Source of the DNA: Bacillota bacterium
Lineage (GTDB): Bacteria > Bacillota > Clostridia > Peptostreptococcales > Anaerovoracaceae
Length of the DNA stretch: 50,455 bases
Reading direction: 5' to 3'
Assembly: GCA_022790955.1 (NCBI GenBank)
Contig: JAAVYD010000044.1
Location: forward strand, 1-50,455
A program made the translations under genes and the position numbers. Shown piece after piece: positions 21,384 through 31,160 of the stretch; position 1 is the stretch's first letter; each line of letters begins with the position of its first letter. Below the pieces are notes generated by a model. The model was not told the origin of the DNA. It saw nothing but the letters and a program-made list of their open reading frames with translations, and searched no databases.

Positions 21384-21625
21384 TATGATACCTCCTGTTT
21401 CAATATTTAAAATTTATTGATCTTATTTTCTCATCTTTAAACTAAAGACCGTAAGCCTTTTTCCCGATATCGACATGTATTAAGCATTATATGCGAACGG
21501 CGTTCTTTAATTTCTTTCGGCATAACGGCTCAATACGATAAAACAATTATTTATTTTTCAATTTATCCAGCTTATTCCCACGCAGAATACTGTTGGAAGC
21601 CCACTCGTTTGCATCTATTTTCCGT

Positions 21626-23785
21626 CTATTTTGCTTTTTGTTCTTTTTCCGCTTTATCCGTATCCTGCGCCGGTATCTTCCCCGTATCTCTTGACGCTTT
21701 GCCATTCTGAAGCGGGATCCTGGCAGTATCCCTCGAAACTTTACCGTTCTGCTTCTGTGTTTCTTTCGATTCTTTAGCCTTTTGCTCGTTTGCTACCTCA
21801 ACGGCTACCTTCTCTACGAGCTCAAGGACATCCTCTACACTCATATCGAACTGACCGCCTGCCGTAGTAAGATTTCCGCCGCCGCCTATGGTTTCCATGA
21901 TCCTCTGCACGTTTACATCTCCGAGCGAACGGGCGCTGACCCTGACGTTGCCTTCTAAAGACTCCCCGACAACAAAAGTCGCTCTCATGCCTTTTATATT
22001 AAGCAGCTCGTCTGCCGCCATAGAAATCAGCACGGACACATTTTTCTTCGGACCTTCCGCATACGAAATCGCCATATTTCCCGGAAGTTTTTTTGCTTTT
22101 GTTATAATAGCCGCTTTTGCTTTAAATATCTGCATATCCGTCTGGAAAAGCTGCCTTACTATCGTGGTGTCCGCGCCCTGACGCCTGAGCCACGTAGCCG
22201 CTTCAAATGTCCTGACTCCTGTTTTAATAGAAAAGTTTTTAGTATCTACCGCAATGCCGGCGAGAAGACCTTCCGCTTCTACCTTCGTAATATCCTTTTT
22301 CTCCTGGCTTATATACTGGATCATTTCTGTAACAAGCTCGGAAGTAGAGGACGCATACGGTTCTACATGAATAAGCATAGGATTCTGTATAACTTCCTCT
22401 CCGCGCCTGTGGTGATCTATAACTATGACCCTGTCCGTCATATTTATCAGCTCGCCGCATTCCGCAAGGCTCGGCTTGTGAACATCCACGACTATAAGCA
22501 GGTCATCCCTTGATATCATGGTCTTCGCCTGTTCGCTTCTTATATATTGATGCTGATTTTCTTCAATAGCTCTGGAATAAAGCATCTCCACTGCATCCCA
22601 GTTGTCTATAACTATATAAACTTCCTTTCCGCGGTTTTTCGCCATGCGGGCGACGCCCAGCGCAGCTCCCAGCGAATCCATATCCGGCAGCTTATGCCCC
22701 ATTACAAATACTCTTGGAGCCTGATCTATAAAACGCCTCAAAGCAAGGGCGACCAATCTGGATTTTCCTTTATTTCTCTTTTCTACAGTCTGAAGTTTTC
22801 CGCCGTAATATTCTATATTAGAACCTTTTTTTACTACCGCCTGATCGCCGCCTCTTCCCAGCGCAAGATCAAGCGCTACATGAGCGAACTCCTCGGTCTG
22901 AGCAAAAGACTTGCCCGACGCTCCGATACCGATACTGAGAGAAGCCGATATATCTACGCCCGTATCTATTTCACGTATTTCGTCTAAAATAGGAAATTTA
23001 TTAGCTTCGTTATTTTCCAAATTACGCGTGTCGCACATTATCACAAATTTACTCTTAGATACTCTGATTAAGGCAGCCTGACATTTTGTTGCCCACTGAC
23101 GCAATTCTTTTTCTATATCTCCGCTCAAACTGGATTTTCTGTCGTCCGGAGCCTGAGTTAAGATATCGTCCAGATTATCTACATTAATATGAATAATGCA
23201 CGGTCTTTCTTCCCTGTATGCTTTCTTGAGAGCTTCGTTCGCTGTATTATCGAACCAATGGAGCAGCCTTACCGTGTGTATCCTGCCCTCATGTATCACA
23301 TAAGGCGGATGCTCGGAGAACTGTACTTTGAAAGACTTGTTTATAGCGGTGATGAGCACCGACCTGTCTTTAAGTTCCTCGTTTGACATTTCGTGCAGCT
23401 TTACGCCTGTAATGTCGTATATATTTTCGCCATCAACCGTTTCATCACCAAAAATCTCGCAGAAACTATCGTTACCCCACAGTATAGTTCCATCCTGATC
23501 TATCATACACAATGGAAAAGGATTCAGCCTCACCGCATCGCTGATACTCTGCTGAATCTCTCTAAGATCTTCAGCGCATAATGATCTGTACTTAATAGGA
23601 TCGTTTATATTTCCATTTTTAATACTAAGGGAAATGCCTGTCAAAATCAAAGCTATAATGGCAAATATAGGCTTTGCCACTAATAACATCAATGTCATTA
23701 TCAACATGGCTATGATTTCAAATCTGATTCTGGCAAGATATTTTTTCACCTTTGATATCTTTTCATTTTTCATTTTTTTCTCCAT
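21626..23785 (-). CDS. gdpP: DHH-family cyclic-di-AMP phosphodiesterase (PAS-GGDEF-DHH/DHHA1)
   Basis: Two N-terminal TM segments, VVDVHKPSLAE...VIVIDHHRRGEEVI (DHH), GGGGNLTTAGGQ (DHHA1); start set at MEKKMKNEK. Confidence 0.93.
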   Translation of the reverse strand: MEKKMKNEKISKVKKYLARIRFEIIAMLIMTLMLLVAKPIFAIIALILTGISLSIKNGNINDPIKYRSLCAEDLREIQQSISDAVRLNPFPLCMIDQDGTILWGNDSFCEIFGDETVDGENIYDITGVKLHEMSNEELKDRSVLITAINKSFKVQFSEHPPYVIHEGRIHTVRLLHWFDNTANEALKKAYREERPCIIHINVDNLDDILTQAPDDRKSSLSGDIEKELRQWATKCQAALIRVSKSKFVIMCDTRNLENNEANKFPILDEIREIDTGVDISASLSIGIGASGKSFAQTEEFAHVALDLALGRGGDQAVVKKGSNIEYYGGKLQTVEKRNKGKSRLVALALRRFIDQAPRVFVMGHKLPDMDSLGAALGVARMAKNRGKEVYIVIDNWDAVEMLYSRAIEENQHQYIRSEQAKTMISRDDLLIVVDVHKPSLAECGELINMTDRVIVIDHHRRGEEVIQNPMLIHVEPYASSTSELVTEMIQYISQEKKDITKVEAEGLLAGIAVDTKNFSIKTGVRTFEAATWLRRQGADTTIVRQLFQTDMQIFKAKAAIITKAKKLPGNMAISYAEGPKKNVSVLISMAADELLNIKGMRATFVVGESLEGNVRVSARSLGDVNVQRIMETIGGGGNLTTAGGQFDMSVEDVLELVEKVAVEVANEQKAKESKETQKQNGKVSRDTARIPLQNGKASRDTGKIPAQDTDKAEKEQKAK

Positions 23786-24135
23786 CACCAGCATATAAAA
23801 CAAGGTAAATTTTCTATCAAGCGGGCAATAGTATACCACATCAGCGCTTAATTTTCAATATGTCCTGGTCTGTCAGAATAATATTGCTTGAATTTTAAAA
23901 TTTTACTGTCTTAAAAATAAAACGCTGACGACGTTCTCACTGACACGCTGAACTATCTGCCCATATTATTAAATTTTATCATAAATACAGCCGAAAAATC
24001 GAACTGCTGATAATTTTAAGAACTTTTATCCGAATTATATAAAACTCCTTAATCATATCTTTGTTCAAGATAATAATCCCATATGATTTACTTTTATTAT
24101 GCTGACAGCAAAGACTCCTGCCTGTACTTTAAATT

Positions 24136-24162
24136 AAAAACGGAGCTGCAAAAACAGCTCCT
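24136..24162 (-). terminator. Terminator downstream of rpsR
   Basis: Minus strand GGAGCTGTTTTTGCAGCTCCGTTTTT. Confidence 0.8.
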
Positions 24163-24185
24163 GACTTATTTCCGTATTAAAGAAA

Positions 24186-24434
24186 TTAATCCTGTACATA
24201 TGGGAGCAGCGCTACAACTCTTGCTCTCTTGATAGCCGTTGTAACCGCTCTCTGATGGATAGCGCAAGTACCAGTAATTCTCTTAGGGAGTATCTTACCT
24301 CTCTCGGTAGTATACTTTTTAAGAGTATCAACGTCCTTATAATCTATATTTACGGTTCCGCTCTGCGCCTTCTGAGCACAAAACTGGCAGACCTTTCTTC
24401 TGCCTCTCATTCCGCCTCCGCGTCTTCTGTCCAT
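24186..24434 (-). CDS. rpsR: 30S ribosomal protein S18
   Basis: [10 protein letters not shown]...[43 protein letters not shown]. Confidence 0.98.
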   Translation of the reverse strand: MDRRRGGGMRGRRKVCQFCAQKAQSGTVNIDYKDVDTLKKYTTERGKILPKRITGTCAIHQRAVTTAIKRARVVALLPYVQD

Positions 24435-24458
24435 CGTGCGTCTCCTTTCTTTGTTTTT

Positions 24459-24926
24459 TTAGAATGGAATATCGTCGTCGTCAATGGCTTCAAAGCCCTC
24501 TGGGATTCCTTCCGGCATTGAAGTCGGCTGACTCGCCATGTTCATACCGCCCATACTTCCCATGCCGCCATCCATACTTTGCTGCGGTCTTGCAAAACCG
24601 CCCGGCTCCGCATCGTTCTTACTTCCGATAAATTCTACACGGTTTGCCACAATCTCAGTAGTATAAACTGTATCTCCGTTCTTATTCTGATAAGAACCTG
24701 TCTGTATCCTGCCTTCAACCGCCGCCTGGCGTCCTTTTGTAAGAAACTTAGCGCAGTTTTCAGCCTGCTTTCCGAAAACCGTGATTCTCGGCCAGTCTGT
24801 TTTTCTTTCTCCGGATGCGAATCTGTCTATTGCCAGAGTAAACGTACACACAGCCATCTGAGATTCGGGGATGTACCTGAGCTCCGGATCCCTCGCTAAT
24901 CTGCCTATAAGTACGACAACATTCAT
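24459..24926 (-). CDS. ssb: Single-stranded DNA-binding protein
   Basis: MNVVVLIGRLARDPELRYIPESQMAVCTFTLAIDR; acidic tip DDDDIPF. Confidence 0.97.
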   Translation of the reverse strand: MNVVVLIGRLARDPELRYIPESQMAVCTFTLAIDRFASGERKTDWPRITVFGKQAENCAKFLTKGRQAAVEGRIQTGSYQNKNGDTVYTTEIVANRVEFIGSKNDAEPGGFARPQQSMDGGMGSMGGMNMASQPTSMPEGIPEGFEAIDDDDIPF

Positions 24927-25036
24927 CTTTAACTCCTTTTCATCGTCTGCCCGCCTGAAAATATTAAAAACTTAATAATGCGGGCTGCTGTATCGTCTGC
25001 CGCGATTATGTTGAAAAAATTATTCCGGTAAACGGT

Positions 25037-25327
25037 TTATTTTTCGTCCTTATTTACGATGATATGTCTCATGCAGACTTCAGAGATCTTTAATCTTCTG
25101 TCTAATTCCTTAGGAAGATCCGGACCTGCCTGGAAGTCAACTACAACATAGAAGCCCTCATTCTTTTTCCTGATCGGATACGCAAGTTTTTTTACACCCC
25201 ATACGTCAACCTTATCTACAACGCCGGCGTGATCTGTAACTACTTTCTGTACCATATCGGCAATAGCGTTCTTTGCCTCGTCGTCGAAAGCTGTATCAAG
25301 GATATACATTAATTCGTAATTTGTCAT
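25037..25327 (-). CDS. rpsF: 30S ribosomal protein S6
   Basis: MTNYELMYILDTAFDDEAKNAI...; start corrected to the ATG after AAGGAGGTGA. Confidence 0.96.
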   Translation of the reverse strand: MTNYELMYILDTAFDDEAKNAIADMVQKVVTDHAGVVDKVDVWGVKKLAYPIRKKNEGFYVVVDFQAGPDLPKELDRRLKISEVCMRHIIVNKDEK

Positions 25328-25873
25328 TATTTTCACCTCCTTATGGACTTTGGCCTCACCCTCGTAGTGAGGCAAGGATTGCCTGTACAAATATAGGATA
25401 GCAGCATCAATAAATATTAATATAATAATACGCTGCCGCTCTGAAAAATTTTTCAGAATTCACAATTCATGCAAGCCTTAATAGTATAACAGCCTTTTCC
25501 TGATTTTACAAGGAATTTTTTCATATAACTTTTCTTTTTTGCAAAGTTATCGTAAAACATAAAATTGTTATCCTGAATAACCTATATTATTAAATGTAGT
25601 AATTTAAAATCTATCATTTAATTCTATCCTGCTTTGTATTATATTACAATTATTTTTATTGATATATCTTATAAATCTGCTCGGGATTTTAAGGCTGAAA
25701 ATACGTTTATATACACATTCCAGAATTTTGCATTAAATTTATTTGAAAGTGCAAAAAAAGGCTTCCATCCCCTGTAATTTTCTGATATATTAAGAATTAA
25801 ATCAATTGAATTTAATTATCAAAGACAGGTTGGTTTAACTTAAGTTATTGAATATTTTTAAGGAGGAATACTT

Positions 25874-26875
25874 ATGCAAGCCTGTAAAAAAATTCTCATC
25901 TTAACGCTCGCAATGTGTCTGCTTATGACCGGCTGCGGCACAAAAGGAACGGATTCCGATTCAGCGAAAAAAGCCGAAGATAATAATACTCCGGTTTACG
26001 TCGATCAGGTTTCCATGGAAGCGGAAGTTTCATTAGAAGATGAAGCTGTTGCACTTGCCGGCGCACCGGCTTTAAGCAGCATGACGCCTAAAGCATCCGG
26101 CTCCGCGCAGGAAAAGAATGAAAATGCTGTTATAGATTATTCAAACACAAAAGATGGTTATGTAATGGCAAACTTCACAGGCGCTACAACAAAACGCCTT
26201 AAAGTTCAGGTTTCAGGACCTTCCACTACCTACACTTACGATATTTCAGCAGGACAATGGACTACGTTCCCTCTGTCCGACGGAAACGGCAACTACAAAG
26301 TAACTGTTTTTGAAAACACCGAAGGCACAAAATACGCTACTGTATTATCAGCTTCTTTCAGCGTTTCATTAACAGATGAATTTGCTCCGTTCTTAAGACC
26401 AAATCAGTATGTAGATTACGCCGTAGCTAAAAACACTATAAGTAAAGCTACAGAACTTACAGTAGGCATTACAGATCCGCTTCAGAAAGTAGAAAAGATA
26501 TACGACTACGTTATAAGCACTCTTACATATGACAAGGCTAAAGCTGCAAGCGTCAAGAGCGGTTATCTGCCTGTTTTAGACAGTGTTCTTGCTTCCAAGC
26601 AGGGTATCTGCTTCGATTATGCCGCTTTAATGACAGGCATGCTGAGAAGCGAAGGCGTACCTTGCAAGTTAGTAGTAGGATATGCCGGAAACGCATATCA
26701 CGCTTGGGTCAGCGTATGGACTAAGGAAACCGGCTGGATCGACGGAGCTATCTATTTCGACGGTTCCAAGTGGCAGCGTATGGATCCTACTTTTGCTTCC
26801 TCAAGCAACAGCAGCGCTAATATCATGGAATATATCGGCGACGGAAGTAACTACACGACCAAATATCTGTATTAA
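25874..26875 (+). CDS. Transglutaminase-like domain lipoprotein
   Basis: Lipobox LLMTGCG; QGICFDYAALMTGMLRSEGVPCKLVVGYAGNAYHAWVSVWT...RMDPTF. Confidence 0.88.
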   Translation: MQACKKILILTLAMCLLMTGCGTKGTDSDSAKKAEDNNTPVYVDQVSMEAEVSLEDEAVALAGAPALSSMTPKASGSAQEKNENAVIDYSNTKDGYVMANFTGATTKRLKVQVSGPSTTYTYDISAGQWTTFPLSDGNGNYKVTVFENTEGTKYATVLSASFSVSLTDEFAPFLRPNQYVDYAVAKNTISKATELTVGITDPLQKVEKIYDYVISTLTYDKAKAASVKSGYLPVLDSVLASKQGICFDYAALMTGMLRSEGVPCKLVVGYAGNAYHAWVSVWTKETGWIDGAIYFDGSKWQRMDPTFASSSNSSANIMEYIGDGSNYTTKYLY

Positions 26876-26951
26876 TAAAAATTCAGCCTGTATATTCCGA
26901 AAAGATACTTTAATTCTTTAACGGATCACTTGGCTTATAATTAGTTTAAAA

Positions 26952-26985
26952 GGGCTTGTGAATTTTCGCAGGCCCTGTTTTTTTA
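26952..26985 (+). terminator. Terminator between the transglutaminase gene and the pilus-like operon
   Basis: AGGGCTTGTGAATTTTCGCAGGCCCTGTTTTTTT. Confidence 0.75.
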
Positions 26986-27014
26986 AATTTATAAAATTGG
27001 AGTCTTAAAATCAA

Positions 27015-28055
27015 ATGAAAAAAGCTATTACAAACGAAGAAATTTCTTCTTTGTGTCTGGAACTATCACTCCTGCTTCATGCAGGAGTCGGCGCAGGAGA
27101 TGCTCTCTCTCTGCTTGCGGAGGAAAGCGATCCCGAATATAAGGCAATGCTTTCCGAAATGTCGCAGCAAGTATACGCAGGTTCTCCATTGTCGGACGCA
27201 TTAAGGAAAACAGAACGGTTTCCCGCTTATGTATGCGGACTCGTAGAGATGGGCGAACAGACAGGCCGCACAGAAGAAGCGCTGTCGGCGTTGTCAAGAT
27301 ATTATGAAGATAGATTGCGTATGAACAGACGCGTACGCAGCGCACTTTTATATCCGGCAGTAATGTTAGTATTAATGCTCGTAGTTATCGCGGTATTATT
27401 AGTCAAAGTTTTACCTATATTCGACGATGTTTATGCATCCCTCGGCGGACAGCTTAATGGCGTTGCCGGAGGTCTTTTAACGATCGGACGCTGGCTGGAC
27501 GGAATCATGCCTGTACTATGGATATTACTCGCATTGGCAGCCGTATTTCTCGCTGCTTTTGCAGCGGTGGATTCGCTGCGCTCAAAAGTGCTGTCAATAT
27601 GGCGAAACGGCAGAGGCGATAAAGGTATTGCTAATAAAATGAACACTGCAAGGATCGCTCAGGCGCTGACAATGGGAATTTCCAGCGGAATGCCTCTTGA
27701 AGAAGCCATAACTCTGGCAGCAGGACTCATGGACGACGTTCCAGCTGCAAAATCACGCTGCACAAACTGCTGCGAACGACTGGAAAACGGAGAAACATTA
27801 AGCAGCGCTCTTAAAGGCAGCAAACTCCTGCCTGCAGCTCAGTGCCGGCTATTGGAATTAGGTCAGCAAAGCGGCGCGGCAGATGCATCAATGGATAAAA
27901 TCACGCGTGATCTCACCGAAGAAAGCGAGATGGCCCTCGAAGACATGGTCGGAAGAATCGAACCTGCCCTCGTTCTGGTATGTTCAATATTAGTAGGGCT
28001 TATTCTCCTGTCCGTAATGCTGCCGCTCATGCACATAATGTCTGCAATCGGGTGA
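27015..28055 (+). CDS. Type II secretion system F / PilC family inner-membrane protein
   Basis: ISSLCLELSLLLHAGVGAGDALSLLAEE; LPLMHIMSAIG C-terminus; three TM regions. Confidence 0.88.
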   Translation: MKKAITNEEISSLCLELSLLLHAGVGAGDALSLLAEESDPEYKAMLSEMSQQVYAGSPLSDALRKTERFPAYVCGLVEMGEQTGRTEEALSALSRYYEDRLRMNRRVRSALLYPAVMLVLMLVVIAVLLVKVLPIFDDVYASLGGQLNGVAGGLLTIGRWLDGIMPVLWILLALAAVFLAAFAAVDSLRSKVLSIWRNGRGDKGIANKMNTARIAQALTMGISSGMPLEEAITLAAGLMDDVPAAKSRCTNCCERLENGETLSSALKGSKLLPAAQCRLLELGQQSGAADASMDKITRDLTEESEMALEDMVGRIEPALVLVCSILVGLILLSVMLPLMHIMSAIG

Positions 28056-28060
28056 TCCTC

Positions 28061-28384
28061 ATGAAAAAGAAGAAAGGTTCATTAGTAGGATTGATCAGAG
28101 GTCTGCTGCTTCCGGCAGTGGCAGCGGCTGTACTTTTATTTTTCGCCGCGGCTCTGAACAGTCTGGATGACGACCGTGAAACGGAAAGTCTGAGGCAGCT
28201 CGAAGAAGCGCTGCGCAGAAGCTGCGTATCATGTTACTCAGCAGAAGGAATTTATCCACCCGATTTAGAATATTTAAAAAAACACTACGGCATTCAGATC
28301 AACGATAAGAAATATACAGTCCATTACAGCGCTTTTGCTGAAAATCTGATGCCTGATATAACGGTACTGGAGAACAGTAAATGA
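28061..28384 (+). CDS. Small membrane-anchored protein of the pilus-like operon
   Basis: ATG at 28061 (MKKKKGSLVGLIRGLLLPAVAAAVLLFFAAAL...), tightly packed between neighbours. Confidence 0.6.
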   Translation: MKKKKGSLVGLIRGLLLPAVAAAVLLFFAAALNSLDDDRETESLRQLEEALRRSCVSCYSAEGIYPPDLEYLKKHYGIQINDKKYTVHYSAFAENLMPDITVLENSK

Positions 28385-28872
28385 AAAAACGATCAACTCA
28401 ATATCAACTGGAAGCGCTTATAGCTCTGCTGCTGTTCACCGTATTCGCGGTATGCGTACTTACCGTGCTGCTTACCGGAGCTAATGCTTACAGCCGAATC
28501 AATGAGCGCGACCAGGCGACATACAACCAGCGCACATATATGCAGTACATGGCTGCGCGAGTTCGCCAAGCCGATACTATTAACGGAATAGCAGTAGAAA
28601 AATTCGGCAGCAGCGACGCCTTGAGTCTGTATTCAAGAACAGCAGGCGGCAATTATATAACTCACGTATATTGCTACGACGGCTACCTCATGGAACTTTA
28701 CGCTTCCGAATCCGCTTCGCTGAATCCGGAGGATGGCGAAAAAATCATGGAAGCAAACAAATTAAAGCTATCTATGAACGGAAACCTGCTGACTGCAACC
28801 GTTACAGATACTGACGGAACAGACAGCACTCTTCATATGTCCGTGCGAAGCGGAAAGGCGGCGGAAGTATGA
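28381..28872 (+). CDS. Pilin-like protein (DUF4860-like), prepilin motif lacking Gly-1
   Basis: MKKRSTQYQLEALIALLLFTVFAVCVLT N-terminus. Confidence 0.6.
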   Translation: MKKRSTQYQLEALIALLLFTVFAVCVLTVLLTGANAYSRINERDQATYNQRTYMQYMAARVRQADTINGIAVEKFGSSDALSLYSRTAGGNYITHVYCYDGYLMELYASESASLNPEDGEKIMEANKLKLSMNGNLLTATVTDTDGTDSTLHMSVRSGKAAEV

Positions 28873-29315
28873 GAAGCAAAGCCCCTCTTGCGCTGATGGA
28901 ACAGATGATAATGCTTCTGGTGTTCGCTCTTGCTGCTGCGTTATGCGTTCAGGCTTTTGTTAAGTCGGATGCAATATCCACAGGCAGCGAGGCCCGCGAC
29001 CAGGCAGCATTAGCAGCCCAATCAGCGGCAGAAACCATAAAATATATAGGCGGAGATACAGAAAACGCCTTGTCGGGCGCAGCAAAACAATTAAACGGCA
29101 GCTGCGAACAGGGCGTACTTCGCATTAATTACGATGAAAACTGGAATGTTACTAATGAAGAATCTGCTTATCAGCTTACAGCTGAAAGCGTTAATACCGA
29201 TGTTATAGGAATGCAGAAAGCCATAATTCAAGTTACTGCTAACAACAATTCCGACAAACAGGATATACTTTTTAAAATTAATACAGCATGGCAGGAGGTA
29301 ATTCTAAATGAATAG
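28869..29315 (+). CDS. Pilin-like protein (minor pseudopilin-like)
   Basis: MRSKAPLALMEQMIMLLVFALAAALCVQAF hydrophobic N-terminal helix containing Glu. Confidence 0.55.
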   Translation: MRSKAPLALMEQMIMLLVFALAAALCVQAFVKSDAISTGSEARDQAALAAQSAAETIKYIGGDTENALSGAAKQLNGSCEQGVLRINYDENWNVTNEESAYQLTAESVNTDVIGMQKAIIQVTANNNSDKQDILFKINTAWQEVILNE

Positions 29316-29724
29316 AAACGAAAAAAAACAGTTTTCGCCTCCTACTGTAAACGGCGCTTCCCTGCTGTTAGTCGTATTCGCCGTGCTGTGCCTTACTATT
29401 TTTGCGCTTCTGAGCCTGTCCACTGTGCGAGCTAACGTACGGCTCGGAGATGCATCAGCCATATCGGTAACGGCTTATTATGAAGCGGACTGCGAAGCTC
29501 AGGAAATCCTTGCCAGACTTCGCGCCGGCGAACTTCCGGAAGGCGTACTCATGCATAACGGCATATATTATTATAAATGCAGTATTTCGGATACTCAGGC
29601 TCTAAACGTAGCCGTTGAAATCAACACACCTCAGGATTACGCAATTCTTTACTGGCAGGCTCTCCCAACCGACGAATGGAAAGCAAGCGACAATCTCAAC
29701 CTGTGGAATGGAACGCTGTCGTAA
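29308..29724 (+). CDS. Pilin-like / GspK- or PilX-like membrane protein
   Basis: NGASLLLVVFAVLCLTIFALLSLSTVRANVRLGDASAISVTAYYEADCEAQEIL. Confidence 0.55.
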   Translation: MNRNEKKQFSPPTVNGASLLLVVFAVLCLTIFALLSLSTVRANVRLGDASAISVTAYYEADCEAQEILARLRAGELPEGVLMHNGIYYYKCSISDTQALNVAVEINTPQDYAILYWQALPTDEWKASDNLNLWNGTLS

Positions 29725-29862
29725 TTTTAAATTAATAAAAATTCAACCTGCTTTAATGCAGGAATCCTCTCAGGCTATGTTTTGCTCAGATAACATTAAT
29801 ATTATCTGTCTGCGAAATATGCCTGAATCAGTTTTTAATGTACTAAACAAGGAGGTCCTTTC

Positions 29863-30924
29863 ATGACAGAATTACTGAATTATCTGAAACGCGCGGTAAC
29901 CGACCGAGCATCGGACCTGTTTATCGTTGCGGGCGGTCCCGTATGCGAAAAAATAGATAAACGTATTATACCTATAAGCGAGGAAAAAATATTTCCTCAC
30001 GAAACAGAAGAACTCATTACAGAAATTTACACACATGCGGAACGTTCTATGGAAGGATATCTCAGACGCGGCGATGATGATTTTTCATTTGCAGTCGCCG
30101 GTCTTGCGCGTTTTCGTGTAAACGCCTACCGCCAGAGAGGATCCCTCGCGGCGGTTGTCCGCGTGGTGGCTTTTAATATTCCCGACTGGGAAGAAATGCA
30201 TATCCCTGAACACGTAATGTCCCTCGCCGGCGTAACTCACGGCATGATACTCGTGACAGGAACTGCAGGAAGCGGAAAATCCACGACTCAGGCATGTATC
30301 TTAGATCGAATCAACCGCACAAGAGAATGTCATATTATTACTCTCGAAGATCCAATAGAATATCTGCACAAAAATCAGCGCAGCATTATAAGCCAGAGAG
30401 AAGTCGCAATAGATACAGAAGACTATCTTTCTGCCCTGCGTTCCTGTTTAAGACAGGCTCCGGATGTAATACTTCTCGGCGAAATGCGAGATCAAGAAAC
30501 GATTCGTACAGCAATGACGGCTGCAGAAACGGGACATCTTCTCATAGCCACGCTACACACAAACGGAGCTGTAAATACCATCGACCGTATAGTCGACACT
30601 TTTCCGGGCTCTCAGCAGGCGCAGATTCGCGTGCAGCTAAGCACGGTACTTCACACCGTGGTATCTCAGCAGCTTCTGTCCGCTGTAAACGGCGATTTGG
30701 TTCCTGCTTATGAAATCATGCATATGAATAACGCCATACGCAGTCTGGTAAGAGAAAATAAAACCCATCAGATAAATAACGCTATCGCTACCGGCTCCGC
30801 CGAAGGCATGATAACAATGGAACAATATATATTAAATCTTTATCAATCGGGGCAGATTTCCGAGGAAACCGCGCTTAACTGCGTAGATAATCCTGAACAA
30901 TTCCGCCGCCGCATGGGTAAGTAA
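29863..30924 (+). CDS. Type IV pilus twitching-motility ATPase PilT-like
   Basis: ILVTGTAGSGKSTTQACILDRINRTRECHIITLEDPIEYLHKNQRSIISQREV; AETGHLLIATLHTNGA. Confidence 0.92.
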   Translation: MTELLNYLKRAVTDRASDLFIVAGGPVCEKIDKRIIPISEEKIFPHETEELITEIYTHAERSMEGYLRRGDDDFSFAVAGLARFRVNAYRQRGSLAAVVRVVAFNIPDWEEMHIPEHVMSLAGVTHGMILVTGTAGSGKSTTQACILDRINRTRECHIITLEDPIEYLHKNQRSIISQREVAIDTEDYLSALRSCLRQAPDVILLGEMRDQETIRTAMTAAETGHLLIATLHTNGAVNTIDRIVDTFPGSQQAQIRVQLSTVLHTVVSQQLLSAVNGDLVPAYEIMHMNNAIRSLVRENKTHQINNAIATGSAEGMITMEQYILNLYQSGQISEETALNCVDNPEQFRRRMGK

Positions 30925-30980
30925 TATTTTTATATTTTAATGAAATCAAGTATTAATATTTAAGTTTCAATATCAAAACA

Positions 30981-31045
30981 ATAAAGCCTGTCCTGTTAAG
31001 CTGACCTGTATTATACGGCAGCGAAAACAGTCGGGCTTTATTTTA
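30981..31045 (+). terminator. Terminator between the convergent pilT-like and yitT-like genes
   Basis: AATAAAGCC...GGGCTTTATTTT hairpin; possibly bidirectional. Confidence 0.6.
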
Positions 31046-31160
31046 TTAATGTATAATTTTATAACCTTATCCAGTTTCAATCCTGTTAAATCTCCTCCAC
31101 ATATTTATTTCCGCGAAATATATTCATATCCCGCGGAAACTTTAAAATCATATTTATCAA

